Assembly: GCA_013139435.1 (NCBI GenBank) | Contig: WTAW01000343.1 | Span: 1-17,252, forward strand | Direction: 5' to 3' | Length of the DNA stretch: 17,252 bases | Origin: Candidatus Aminicenantota bacterium | Lineage (GTDB): Bacteria; Acidobacteriota; Aminicenantia; Aminicenantales; Aminicenantaceae | Part shown: positions 1 through 6,112 of the stretch, one piece after another | Layout of the letters: every line of letters starts with the position of its first letter | How positions within the stretch are numbered: the first letter of the stretch is position 1 | The notes under the pieces: model-generated | Databases searched by the model: none | Told to the model about the DNA's origin: nothing | What the model saw: the letters and a program-made list of their open reading frames with translations, nothing else | Program-made: the position numbers and the translations under genes

Positions 1-1
1 G

Positions 2-1024
2 GATGTGTGGCGGACAAGCGGGCATACAGAGTTTTATGATGCTTTGTACCCTGCATTCGAAAGAGAGGGAATCGAGTACCAGCTAAAGCCCATGAACTGC
101 CCCTTTCATATCATGGTCTATAACTCTCGCCAGCGCAGCTACCGGGAACTTCCCCTGCGCTGGGCAGAACTCGGGACCGTCTACCGCTATGAACGCAGCG
201 GAGTTCTGCATGGCCTGATGAGGGTCAGAGGGTTTACGCAGGATGATGCCCATATTTTCTGTCGGCAGGACCAGCTTGAGGACGAAATAAAGAGCACGAT
301 CGCACTGGCCGTCAAGTTTCTGACAACCTATGGTTTTGACAAGTATGATGTGTATCTCTCGACCTGTCCGGACAAGTACTGCGGTGCATTGGGAGACTGG
401 GATAGGGCCACAAACGCCCTGCAGAAAGCGCTGGAGGATGAAAATCTCGATTATCAAGTAGACGAAGGGGCGGGTGTTTTTTATGGGCCTAAGATCGACA
501 TCAAAATCCGGGATGCCCTACAGCGGTCCTGGCAGTGCACGACCATTCAGCTGGACTTCAATCTCCCAGAGAGGTTCGACATGCACTATGTGGCTGAGGA
601 TGGAAAATTTCACAGGCCTTACATGATTCACAGGGCGATTCTGGGTTCGCTGGAGAGGTTCTTCGGCATCTTGATCGAGCACTACAACGGGAGTTTTCCG
701 CTCTGGTTAGCACCGATCCAGGTGACGGTCATTCCTATCGCAGACAGGCACAATGCCTACGCCGACACCCTTTTCCAGAAGTTCAGGGACGGAGGGATAC
801 GGGCTAAGGTTGACAGGCGGAGGGAGAAGATGGGGTATAAGATCCGGGATGCAGAAACCCACAAGACCCCCCTCATTCTTGTCGTTGGCGATAGAGAGGT
901 CGAACAAGAAAAAGTATCCGTGAGAGTTCACACCTTAGGGGATCGAGGACAGATGGATGTGAACGAATTTCTTGAAAAAACTTGGGAATTGATTAAAAAT
1001 AAGTCATTGAAAACCGAACTTTAA
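2..1024 (+). CDS. thrS: Threonine--tRNA ligase, C-terminal half (5' end outside window)
   Basis: Threonyl-tRNA synthetase joins threonine to tRNA-Thr in the cytoplasm. The reading frame is open from base 2, so the N-terminal TGS and editing domains lie to the left of the window. Visible are the class II catalytic core, beginning near V-W-R-T-S-G-H, the zinc-ligand segment M-N-C-P-F-H, the class II motif 2 region (R-Y-E-R-S-G, then T-Q-D-D-A-H-I-F), motif 3 (H-R-A-I-L-G-S-L-E-R-F), and a C-terminal anticodon-binding domain (A-P-I-Q-V through V-G-D-R-E). The three expected zinc ligands (Cys of MNCP, His of DDAH, His of IHRAI) are present. One oddity is S-T-C-P-D-K-Y where the family usually has S-T-R-P-E-K. 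Together about 340 residues, as expected for this half. It ends 12 bases before infC, the common thrS-infC-rpmI-rplT-pheST order. Identity is secure. Confidence 0.97.
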   Translation, partial: DVWRTSGHTEFYDALYPAFEREGIEYQLKPMNCPFHIMVYNSRQRSYRELPLRWAELGTVYRYERSGVLHGLMRVRGFTQDDAHIFCRQDQLEDEIKSTIALAVKFLTTYGFDKYDVYLSTCPDKYCGALGDWDRATNALQKALEDENLDYQVDEGAGVFYGPKIDIKIRDALQRSWQCTTIQLDFNLPERFDMHYVAEDGKFHRPYMIHRAILGSLERFFGILIEHYNGSFPLWLAPIQVTVIPIADRHNAYADTLFQKFRDGGIRAKVDRRREKMGYKIRDAETHKTPLILVVGDREVEQEKVSVRVHTLGDRGQMDVNEFLEKTWELIKNKSLKTEL

Positions 1025-1039
1025 AGGAGGCTAGTCATT
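1023..1039 (+). promoter_or_regulatory. infC ribosome binding site with rare ATT start codon
   Basis: AAAGGAGG (1023-1030) lies 6 bases before ATT (1037-1039), with the thrS stop codon embedded in it. No ATG, GTG or TTG in the infC frame lies near this strong site, and the encoded residues from ATT onward (R-R-R-T-Y-Y-P-G) match the usual IF3 N-terminus. In Escherichia coli infC also starts with AUU, and IF3 limits its own synthesis by discriminating against this codon. The same control is inferred here. Confidence 0.85.
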
Positions 1040-1675
1040 AGAAGGCGCACATATTATCCTGGTCGAAGGAAGGAAAAACCCCACAAGATCAATGAAATGA
1101 TCAGAGCAAAAGAAGTCAGAATCATCGATGAGGACAAGGAACAGATAGGCGTTAAGTCTCTGTCCGAGGCCATCGCTATTGCTCAAGATCGGGGTTTGGA
1201 TCTGGTCGAGGTCGCACCGCAGGCCAATCCACCAGTATGTCGCGTTATGGATTATGGAAAATTTCTTTACGAATTGCATAAAAAGGCTCAAGAAGCAAAG
1301 AAACATCAGAAGCAGATCCAAGTGAAAGAGATCAAATTCAGGCCCAAGATCAGCATTCACGACTACAATTTTAAAATCCGCCATGTGAAAAGATTCCTGA
1401 CGGATAGAAATAAAGTCAAGATAACCGTGATGCTTAGAGGCAGGGAAAAGGCAAAGCCGGAACTGGCTCATCGCATTTTGGATAGAGTGTTCGCAGATGT
1501 GGAGGAACTTGGAACTCAGGATGGATCTGTCCGGACGCAGCCCTGGGCTGTTTCCGCCCTGTTGAGCCCAACTAAGTCGGGAGACAAAGATGCCAAAACT
1601 AAAGACACACAAGGGAGCAAAAAAGAGGTTCAAGGTAACGGGAAAAAAGAAGGTAATGCACAACAAAGCGAATAA
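1037..1675 (+). CDS. infC: Translation initiation factor IF-3
   Basis: IF3 binds the 30S subunit, keeps it apart from 50S and checks start-codon and initiator-tRNA pairing. I take the start as ATT 1037 (212 residues), because an ATG at 1097 would remove about 20 residues of the N-terminal domain. The N-domain is clear (V-R-I-I-D-E, Q-I-G-V, A-I-A-I-A-Q-D-R-G-L-D-L-V-E-V, P-P-V-C-R-V-M-D-Y-G-K), followed by the Lys-rich linker and the C-domain start (E-I-K-F-R-P-K-I, H-D-Y, K-V-K-I-T-V-M-L-R-G-R-E). Near the end the family's Pro-Lys-x-Glu-Gly-Arg is absent: the aligned residues read V-R-T-Q-P-W-A-V before S-A-L-L-S-P-T-K. A further tail of about 32 Lys/Glu/Gly/Gln-rich residues runs 86 bases into rpmI in another frame. 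The core identity is certain; whether the tail is native or reflects an error or mutation is open. Confidence 0.93.
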   Translation: MRRRTYYPGRRKEKPHKINEMIRAKEVRIIDEDKEQIGVKSLSEAIAIAQDRGLDLVEVAPQANPPVCRVMDYGKFLYELHKKAQEAKKHQKQIQVKEIKFRPKISIHDYNFKIRHVKRFLTDRNKVKITVMLRGREKAKPELAHRILDRVFADVEELGTQDGSVRTQPWAVSALLSPTKSGDKDAKTKDTQGSKKEVQGNGKKEGNAQQSE

Positions 1676-1790
1676 AAGCCATATATTAACCAAAAAGTCA
1701 GCAAAAAGAAAAAGAAAGCTGAGAAAACAGGATCTTATCAGTCCTGCCGACCGCAGCCGGGTCAAAGCTATGCTGCCATACGACTTTTAG
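1590..1790 (+). CDS. rpmI: 50S ribosomal protein L35
   Basis: L35 is a small basic protein of the large ribosomal subunit. The 66 residues begin with the family signature M-P-K-L-K-T-H-K-G-A-K-K-R-F, continue with a Lys/Arg-rich body and end R-V-K-A-M-L-P-Y-D-F. This is the normal length of about 65 residues. GGGAG (1579-1583) lies 6 bases before the ATG. The first 86 bases are also read by infC in a different frame, so ribosomes leaving infC pass through the L35 start region. Elsewhere the infC-rpmI-rplT operon is controlled translationally by L20. Confidence 0.96.
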   Translation: MPKLKTHKGAKKRFKVTGKKKVMHNKANKSHILTKKSAKRKRKLRKQDLISPADRSRVKAMLPYDF

Positions 1791-1816
1791 AGCAGAGACC
1801 CTCCATTTTTCGGGAA

Positions 1817-1864
1817 CGGCCTTTTTTAATGAATTCGCCGGCAAATATTCGTATGGACACCGGC
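1817..1864 (+). promoter_or_regulatory. Possible alternative stems in the rpmI-rplT spacer
   Basis: The 94-base spacer between rpmI and rplT holds GCCGG (1837-1841), which can pair with CCGGC (1860-1864) just ahead of the rplT Shine-Dalgarno AAGGAG, or alternatively its first four bases can pair with CGGC (1817-1820). A run of six T (1822-1827) lies between. L20 is known to repress its own operon by binding folded mRNA in Escherichia coli, and in Firmicutes by attenuation. A similar role here is a guess, because the stems are short and no L20 binding site is evident. Confidence 0.22.
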
Positions 1865-1884
1865 TTCTATCGAAGGAGAACACA

Positions 1885-2241
1885 ATGCCGAGAGTAAGAC
1901 GAGGAACAAAAAAAAGAAAAAGACGATCAAACATACTGAAACAAGCCAAGGGATATTGGGGAGCGAGGAGTCGCAACTACAGGACGGCTAAAGAAGCTGT
2001 CGAGCGTGCTCTCCAGTATTCCTACAGGGACAGAAGAACACGAAAGAGAGATTTTCGGAGACTTTGGATCATCCGTATTAAAGCGGCGGCCGAGAATAAC
2101 GGTATCTCATACAGCCGTTTTATGCATGGATTGAAACAGCAGGACATCGAACTCGACAGGAAGATCCTAGCAGATTTGGCGGTCCATTCTCCGCAGGCCT
2201 TCCTTCAGCTGGTCCAGAGGGTCAAAGAGGCGAACGCTTGA
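1885..2241 (+). CDS. rplT: 50S ribosomal protein L20
   Basis: L20 binds 23S rRNA early in large-subunit assembly and in many bacteria represses its own operon. The 118 residues match the family in length and sequence: M-P-R-V-R-R-G start, basic extended N-terminus, A-K-G-Y-W-G-A-R-S-R-N-Y-R, R-D-R-R-x-R-K-R-D-F-R-R-L-W-I-x-R-I, N-G-I-S-Y-S-R-F-M-H-G-L, and L-D-R-K-I-L-A-D-L-A near the C-terminus. AAGGAG (1873-1878) gives a good ribosome binding site 6 bases before the ATG. pheS follows after 16 bases. Confidence 0.98.
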   Translation: MPRVRRGTKKRKRRSNILKQAKGYWGARSRNYRTAKEAVERALQYSYRDRRTRKRDFRRLWIIRIKAAAENNGISYSRFMHGLKQQDIELDRKILADLAVHSPQAFLQLVQRVKEANA

Positions 2242-2257
2242 CACAAACGTAGGCCAA

Positions 2258-3292
2258 ATGAGCGGGCTGAAAGAGAAGATCGAAAAGCTTCAAGAGCGAT
2301 TCGACGAAGCTATCGAGGGCATAACGGATGAGAAAACCCTCCAAGAGGTGCGCAATCTCTACCTGAGCCGCAGTCGAGGATCTGTGAGCTCTCTCTTCGG
2401 AGAGCTGAAGTCACTCAAACCCGAAGAGAAACCGGATGCGGGAAAGGAGATCAACGCCCTCAAAGAGCATGTGCAAGACAAGCTCCAGGCGCTTCAAACA
2501 CAGCTCCATGGGCCCAAGGTAGTCGAAGAAATGGTGGACCTCACCCTACCGGGTGAGGCTAGTTACATCGGATCTCCTCATCCCATCCTGATCATTCAGC
2601 AAGAGATAGAGAATATATTTTTGAGCATGGGATTTTCAGTCGAGGAGGGGCCAGAGATCGAAACAGATTATTATAACTTTGAGGCGCTCAATTTTCCCCC
2701 GCATCATCCTGCGCGCGATGATTGGGATACGCTTTATATCAACGACGATTTTCTTCTGCGCACACACACATCACCCGTTCAGATCCGTGTAATGGAAAAG
2801 AGGAAGCCTCCTATCCGTATCATCACACCTGGCAAAGTGTTTCGTAAGGAATCGCCCGACCCCACGCATCTGCCGATGTTCTATCAGGTGGAAGGGCTGG
2901 TCGTTGACCGGGGGATCACTTTTGCCCATTTGAAGGGAACGCTGGAGAGTTTTCTCAAGGTCCTCTTCCATGAGAAGACAAAGGTCAGGTTTCGGCCCAG
3001 CTTTTTCCCGTTCACTGAGCCGTCAGCTGAAGTGGATATCGGATGCACGGTGTGTAACAGGGAAGACAGCGCCTGCCGAGTCTGTGGAGGGGGGGGATGG
3101 ATCGAACTTCTCGGGTCTGGGATGGTCGACCCCCAGGTTCTTAAAAATGTGAACATCGATCCTGAAGAATATTCAGGCTTCGCTTTTGGATTGGGCATTG
3201 ACCGGGCCGCGATGTTCTTGTATCAGATTCCCGACCTCAGGTATTTTTATGAGAATGACCTGAGGTTTATTCGACAGTTTTTACAAAAATGA
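2258..3292 (+). CDS. pheS: Phenylalanine--tRNA ligase alpha subunit
   Basis: PheS is the catalytic subunit of the alpha2-beta2 phenylalanyl-tRNA synthetase. At 344 residues it has the usual length. An N-terminal coiled-coil arm (residues about 1-90, used by the family to hold tRNA) leads into the class II core: G-S-P-H-P-I, the motif 1 region G-F-S-V-E-E-G-P-E-I-E, A-R-D-D-W-D-T-L-Y-I, L-L-R-T-H-T-S-P-V-Q, G-K-V-F-R-K-E with H-L-P-M-F-Y-Q-V-E-G, and the motif 3 end G-F-A-F-G-L-G-I-D-R-A-A-M. Residues 263-276 contain a Cys-x2-Cys-x6-Cys-x2-Cys cluster in the loop before W-I-E-L-L-G-S-G-M-V, a possible zinc site. The ribosome binding site is weak (AGG at 2251). The stop overlaps the pheT start as ATGA, so coupled translation of the two subunits is likely. 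Confidence 0.97.
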   Translation: MSGLKEKIEKLQERFDEAIEGITDEKTLQEVRNLYLSRSRGSVSSLFGELKSLKPEEKPDAGKEINALKEHVQDKLQALQTQLHGPKVVEEMVDLTLPGEASYIGSPHPILIIQQEIENIFLSMGFSVEEGPEIETDYYNFEALNFPPHHPARDDWDTLYINDDFLLRTHTSPVQIRVMEKRKPPIRIITPGKVFRKESPDPTHLPMFYQVEGLVVDRGITFAHLKGTLESFLKVLFHEKTKVRFRPSFFPFTEPSAEVDIGCTVCNREDSACRVCGGGGWIELLGSGMVDPQVLKNVNIDPEEYSGFAFGLGIDRAAMFLYQIPDLRYFYENDLRFIRQFLQK

Positions 3293-5343
3293 AAATAAGT
3301 ATAGATTGGCTAAAGGACTTTATCGATGTGGAGTTATCTACCTCTCGATTGATAGACACCCTGAACAGCATCGGCATGCTTATCGATTCATGGGAGGAAC
3401 AGAAGGGAGATATCATTCTTGAACTGGAGACCTATTCAAACAGGCCAGATACGCTCGGACACATAGGTGTGGCCCGGGAGCTGACCGTGGCCTTGGACCT
3501 TCCCCTTAAAGAACAGGAATGGCCTCTGACGGAGGTGGATGAGAATTCCTCCGAGAATATCGATATCGAAATATTCGATGACGATCTCTGTCCTCGATAC
3601 TGTGGGATTGTGGTGAAGGATGTTAATGTCGGCCCTTCTCCGGAGTGGCTGGCAAAAAAGATCGAGGCCATGGGTTTAAGCCATATAAACAATGTTGTGG
3701 ATGTTTCCAATTATATTCTGTTTGCAACGGCCCAGCCCATTCACATGTTTGACATCTCCAAACTTTCGGGGAGAAAGATCATCGTCCGGAAGGCAAAAAA
3801 AGGAGAAGCTTTTCGGAGTCTTGAGGGAGAAGATATCAATCTGTCTCCGGATATGTTGGTCATAGCGGATGAACAGAAACCCGTCGCTCTTGCGGGTGTT
3901 ATCGGCGGAGAAAACTCGGCCGTCACAGAGACAACTCGTGATATCCTCATCGAGAGCGCACATTTTGACCCTGTCTCCGTCAGAAAAACGGGCAAAAAAA
4001 CAGGCATTCAGACGGATGCCAGCTACCGGTTCGAGAGGGGATCCGATATATCATTCCCCCCCAAGGCAGCATTGATGGCTGCATCTTTGCTCACACAATT
4101 CGGCGGAAAAGCCACCAAGGGAATTGTAGATGTCTATCCCAAGCCGAGAAAGAACAAGACAGTGATGCTGCGCCAGCGCCGTGTCAGTGAAATCCTGGGA
4201 GTGGACATTAGGAGCGATTTTATTGTTGAGACACTATCTAAGTTGGAGTTCATTTTGGAGAAGAAGCAGCAGGGTGTATGGCAAGTTCAAGTTCCCTTTT
4301 TCAGGATCGATATAGAGAGAGAGGCCGATCTTGTTGAAGAGATTGCCAGGTTTTACGGATACGAGAACATCCCTTCTGTGTTTCCTCCCCTCACCGCGAT
4401 GGAACCTCCTCCGGACCCCAAGAAACGACAGATCCAGAAATGCCGTCAGGCGCTCTTTCACTATGGATTCGATGAGGTGGTGAATTACAGTTTTGCTGAT
4501 CCTGAAAATGAAGAGAAGTTACAAAGTGGGCGCAAGGCTATAGCGATTAGAAATCCCATTTCCACAAAAGCATCTCTTTTAAAAACGACACTTCTTGAGG
4601 GATTGCTCGAGAACATCGCATGGAACCAGAACAGAGGGGCCGATGGGATCCATATTTTTGAGGTGGGGAAAATCTATTTCTGGGAAGACGATGCGTGTAG
4701 CGAACAGATGTCGTTGGGGATGGCCACCGCTGGATATCTTGGGATGAACAGCTGGCAGGAGCCTCCCATCCAGACAAACTTCTTCCATCTCAAGGGGGTA
4801 TGCGAAGCCATCCTCTCTCTCTTGAGATATGAGTCTGTTGTTTTTTTGGCAGGGAAACATCCGTCTTTAGAAAAGGAGAGTGCGCTTTCGATTCTGCTGA
4901 AAGGGAAAAAAATCGGGTGTATCGGGGCTGTGCGCAGAGATATCTGCAACTCCTTTTCCATCAGGGAACCTGTTTGGGCCGCGGAATTGGACCTCAACGG
5001 TATTTTCCAGAAACAGCCGAGGCCCTTTGAATATATCCCTGTCATCAAATACCCGAAAGTGGTCAGGGATATTTCTTTCATTGCGGACCGAAAGATCAGC
5101 TACCAAGAGATTAAACAGACGCTGGAGGAACTTTCCATCCCCAATCTAGAGAGGTTCGAACTGTATGACCGTTTTACCGGCGTATCGATCCCCAAGGAGA
5201 AGGTGAGTTTATCTTTCCGGTTTCTGTACCATCACCCTCAAAGGACATTGCTTGCTGAGGAAGTGGACGGTTTTCAAGAAAAAATCATCAAAACCCTTTC
5301 CAGCAAGTTCGGATTCCAACTGAGGGAAGGAGGGGAAAATTGA
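3289..5343 (+). CDS. pheT: Phenylalanine--tRNA ligase beta subunit, short form without tRNA-binding insert
   Basis: PheT is the large partner of PheS; it binds tRNA-Phe and in many bacteria clears mischarged Tyr. This copy has 684 residues against about 800 in Escherichia coli. The sequence passes straight from the first helical piece (M-K-I-S-I-D-W-L-K-D-F, ending near residue 38) into T-Y-S-N-R-P-D-T-L-G-H-I-G-V-A-R-E-L (from about residue 48). The roughly 110-residue EMAPII-like OB-fold domain is therefore absent. The rest is standard: the B3/B4 region, a B5 domain at about 292-365 (starting V-M-L-R-Q-R-R-V, ending I-A-R-F-Y-G-Y), the catalytic-like module (F-D-E-V-V-N-Y-S-F, N-P-I-S), and an FDX-ACB anticodon-binding domain at about 582-684 (Y-P-K-V-V-R-D-I-S-F). 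Its last bases overlap the TTG of the next gene. Confidence 0.96.
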   Translation: MKISIDWLKDFIDVELSTSRLIDTLNSIGMLIDSWEEQKGDIILELETYSNRPDTLGHIGVARELTVALDLPLKEQEWPLTEVDENSSENIDIEIFDDDLCPRYCGIVVKDVNVGPSPEWLAKKIEAMGLSHINNVVDVSNYILFATAQPIHMFDISKLSGRKIIVRKAKKGEAFRSLEGEDINLSPDMLVIADEQKPVALAGVIGGENSAVTETTRDILIESAHFDPVSVRKTGKKTGIQTDASYRFERGSDISFPPKAALMAASLLTQFGGKATKGIVDVYPKPRKNKTVMLRQRRVSEILGVDIRSDFIVETLSKLEFILEKKQQGVWQVQVPFFRIDIEREADLVEEIARFYGYENIPSVFPPLTAMEPPPDPKKRQIQKCRQALFHYGFDEVVNYSFADPENEEKLQSGRKAIAIRNPISTKASLLKTTLLEGLLENIAWNQNRGADGIHIFEVGKIYFWEDDACSEQMSLGMATAGYLGMNSWQEPPIQTNFFHLKGVCEAILSLLRYESVVFLAGKHPSLEKESALSILLKGKKIGCIGAVRRDICNSFSIREPVWAAELDLNGIFQKQPRPFEYIPVIKYPKVVRDISFIADRKISYQEIKQTLEELSIPNLERFELYDRFTGVSIPKEKVSLSFRFLYHHPQRTLLAEEVDGFQEKIIKTLSSKFGFQLREGGEN

Positions 5344-5368
5344 CAAGTGAATTAGAAAGGATTAAAAT
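5340..5368 (+). promoter_or_regulatory. Predicted sigma70-type promoter inside the pheT/zapB-like junction
   Basis: TTGACA (5340-5345) is a perfect -35 box. After a 17-base spacer comes TAAAAT (5363-5368), one mismatch from the -10 consensus. The -35 box includes the TTG start codon of the coiled-coil gene and the pheT stop. Transcription would begin near 5374-5376, inside that gene, and would serve zapA and rny. The segment is A/T- and purine-rich, so a chance match is possible. Confidence 0.42.
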
Positions 5369-5600
5369 TCTTGAGGGTAAAATATCCCAAGTTGTTGATT
5401 ATTTGAATAGACTGGTTGCAGAGAACGAGAGGCTTAAACAGCAAACAAAGGAACTGAAAGTGAGCAATAAGGCCCTTACGGAGAAGGAAAAAAGGGCAGA
5501 TAAGCTCGACGAGAGCTTGAAAAAATATGAAAACGAAAGGGAGGTCATAAAAGAAAAGATTGAGACTTTAATAAGCCAGATCGATCAACTCGGATTATGA
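5340..5600 (+). CDS. Small coiled-coil protein upstream of zapA (ZapB-like)
   Basis: An 86-residue, highly charged protein rich in Lys, Glu and Leu, with heptad-like leucines throughout (for example I-L-E-G-K-I-S-Q-V-V-D-Y-L-N-R-L and E-N-E-R-L-K-Q-Q). It is almost certainly one long coiled coil, with no membrane segment or cysteine. The start is TTG 5340, preceded by GGAAGGAGGGG (5326-5336), with the core AGGAGG at 5328-5333; the TTG overlaps the pheT stop. The gene ends with ATGA shared with zapA. Size, composition and position directly before zapA suggest a ZapB-type division-site protein, which in gammaproteobacteria bundles with ZapA at the FtsZ ring. That is inference, because coiled coils of this kind carry little family signal. 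Confidence 0.8.
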   Translation: MTSELERIKILEGKISQVVDYLNRLVAENERLKQQTKELKVSNKALTEKEKRADKLDESLKKYENEREVIKEKIETLISQIDQLGL

Positions 5601-5923
5601 TTGACAAAATAATCGAGATAGAGATTTACAGACAGAAATATAGGATTAAAGTCAAAGGAGAAGAGGATGAGAAGTACATAAGTCATCTTACTTCGTACGT
5701 TGATCAAAAAATGCGAGAAGTCGCTGTCAAATCAAAATCTGTCGATTCGTTAAAGATAGCGGTTCTTGCCGCGCTGAATATAGCGGATGAGTTTTTCCTT
5801 TCCCAAAAGAAACTGGATCAACTCAACGAAGTAATAGGGCATATGGAGAGTGAAATAGAAGGTTTGGAGGTTTTCCTAAAAAAAGATTCAAAGGCATTCG
5901 ATAAAATCGGTGAAGCAACATAA
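5597..5923 (+). CDS. zapA: Cell division protein ZapA
   Basis: ZapA binds FtsZ filaments and cross-links them at the division ring in the cytoplasm. The 108 residues show the family layout: a short beta-strand N-domain (I-E-I-E-I-Y-R-Q-K-Y-R-I-K, E-D-E-K-Y-I-S-H-L-T-S-Y-V-D-Q-K-M), the helix containing S-L-K-I-A-V-L-A-A-L-N-I-A-D-E, then a C-terminal dimerising coiled coil. The ATG overlaps the previous stop (ATGA), implying co-translation with the ZapB-like partner. It is followed by the only real gap of the window. Confidence 0.9.
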   Translation: MIDKIIEIEIYRQKYRIKVKGEEDEKYISHLTSYVDQKMREVAVKSKSVDSLKIAVLAALNIADEFFLSQKKLDQLNEVIGHMESEIEGLEVFLKKDSKAFDKIGEAT

Positions 5924-6084
5924 TAGATTGATGGCTAAGGGTAGAGGAAAAAATACAGAACTTGCCCTGGGAAAAAAATGGAAAGACCCAAAAGAGAACA
6001 TTGGCTAAGGAACCCATCACAGAAGTTTCTCTTAGCACAACAACTGATTGAGTGAGCTTTTTTAACCCTCCTTACTTTCATCTC
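5924..6084 (+). other. zapA-rny intergenic region: direct repeat and stem-loop, no gene seen
   Basis: The gap contains the 9-base direct repeat TGGCTAAGG at 5932-5940 and again at 6002-6010. CTTAGC (6031-6036) can pair with either copy. Pairing with the second gives a local hairpin, GCTAAG (6004-6009) with CTTAGC, extended by GAA/TTC across a one-base bulge. Six T follow at 6058-6063, but no stable GC stem sits directly before them, so this is not a convincing terminator. A 25-codon ATG frame at 5931-6008 has no ribosome binding site. In some bacteria 6S RNA lies next to zapA, but I could not recognise its closing stem or central bubble here. The region looks like structured leader or small RNA sequence of unknown role. 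Confidence 0.35.
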
Positions 6085-6112
6085 CTTTGACCCCAATAGG
6101 AGGTGGTCAAAG
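6067..6112 (+). promoter_or_regulatory. Stem-loop and anti-SD stretch over the rny ribosome binding site
   Basis: CTTTGACC (6085-6092) and GGTCAAAG (6105-6112) form a perfect 8-bp inverted repeat. Two further C-G pairs are possible inside across a one-base bulge. The rny Shine-Dalgarno AGGAGG (6098-6103) lies in the loop and inner stem, and the first base of the GTG start closes the stem. Just upstream, CCTCCT (6067-6072) is an exact complement of AGGAGG and could mask it in a second fold. Both arrangements would restrict ribosome access. Confidence 0.5.

Noticed and set aside
1097..1099. ATG as the infC start
   Set aside because: It would delete about 20 conserved N-terminal IF3 residues and has no Shine-Dalgarno sequence, whereas ATT at 1037 has an excellent one.
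1505..1575. Compensating frameshifts in infC that would restore a Gly-Arg-Ser near the C-terminus
   Set aside because: The Gly-Arg in the alternative frame lies 3-4 residues away from where IF3 needs it, while the annotated frame aligns without gaps up to the final S-P-T-K. Left as a question of sequence quality only.
2238..2266. TTGACA before pheS as a promoter
   Set aside because: No -10-like hexamer at 16-18 bases: the positions read AGCGGG or similar.
5601..5630. TTGACA at the zapA start as a promoter
   Set aside because: Best -10 candidate (TTTACA at 18 bases) matches only half the consensus.
5931..6008. 25-codon ATG frame after zapA
   Set aside because: No ribosome binding site, no recognisable similarity, and it coincides with the repeat/hairpin region.
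5924..6063. 6S RNA gene between zapA and rny
   Set aside because: Position would suit it, but I could not find the long closing stem or the central bubble, and the region is shorter than the usual 180 or so bases. Kept only as an open possibility.
6004..6063. Rho-independent terminator after zapA
   Set aside because: The hairpin ends 21 bases before the T run and is not GC-rich, so it does not fit a terminator.
6103..6105. GTG 6103 as the rny start
   Set aside because: It overlaps the Shine-Dalgarno AGGAGG itself; GTG 6112 has proper spacing.
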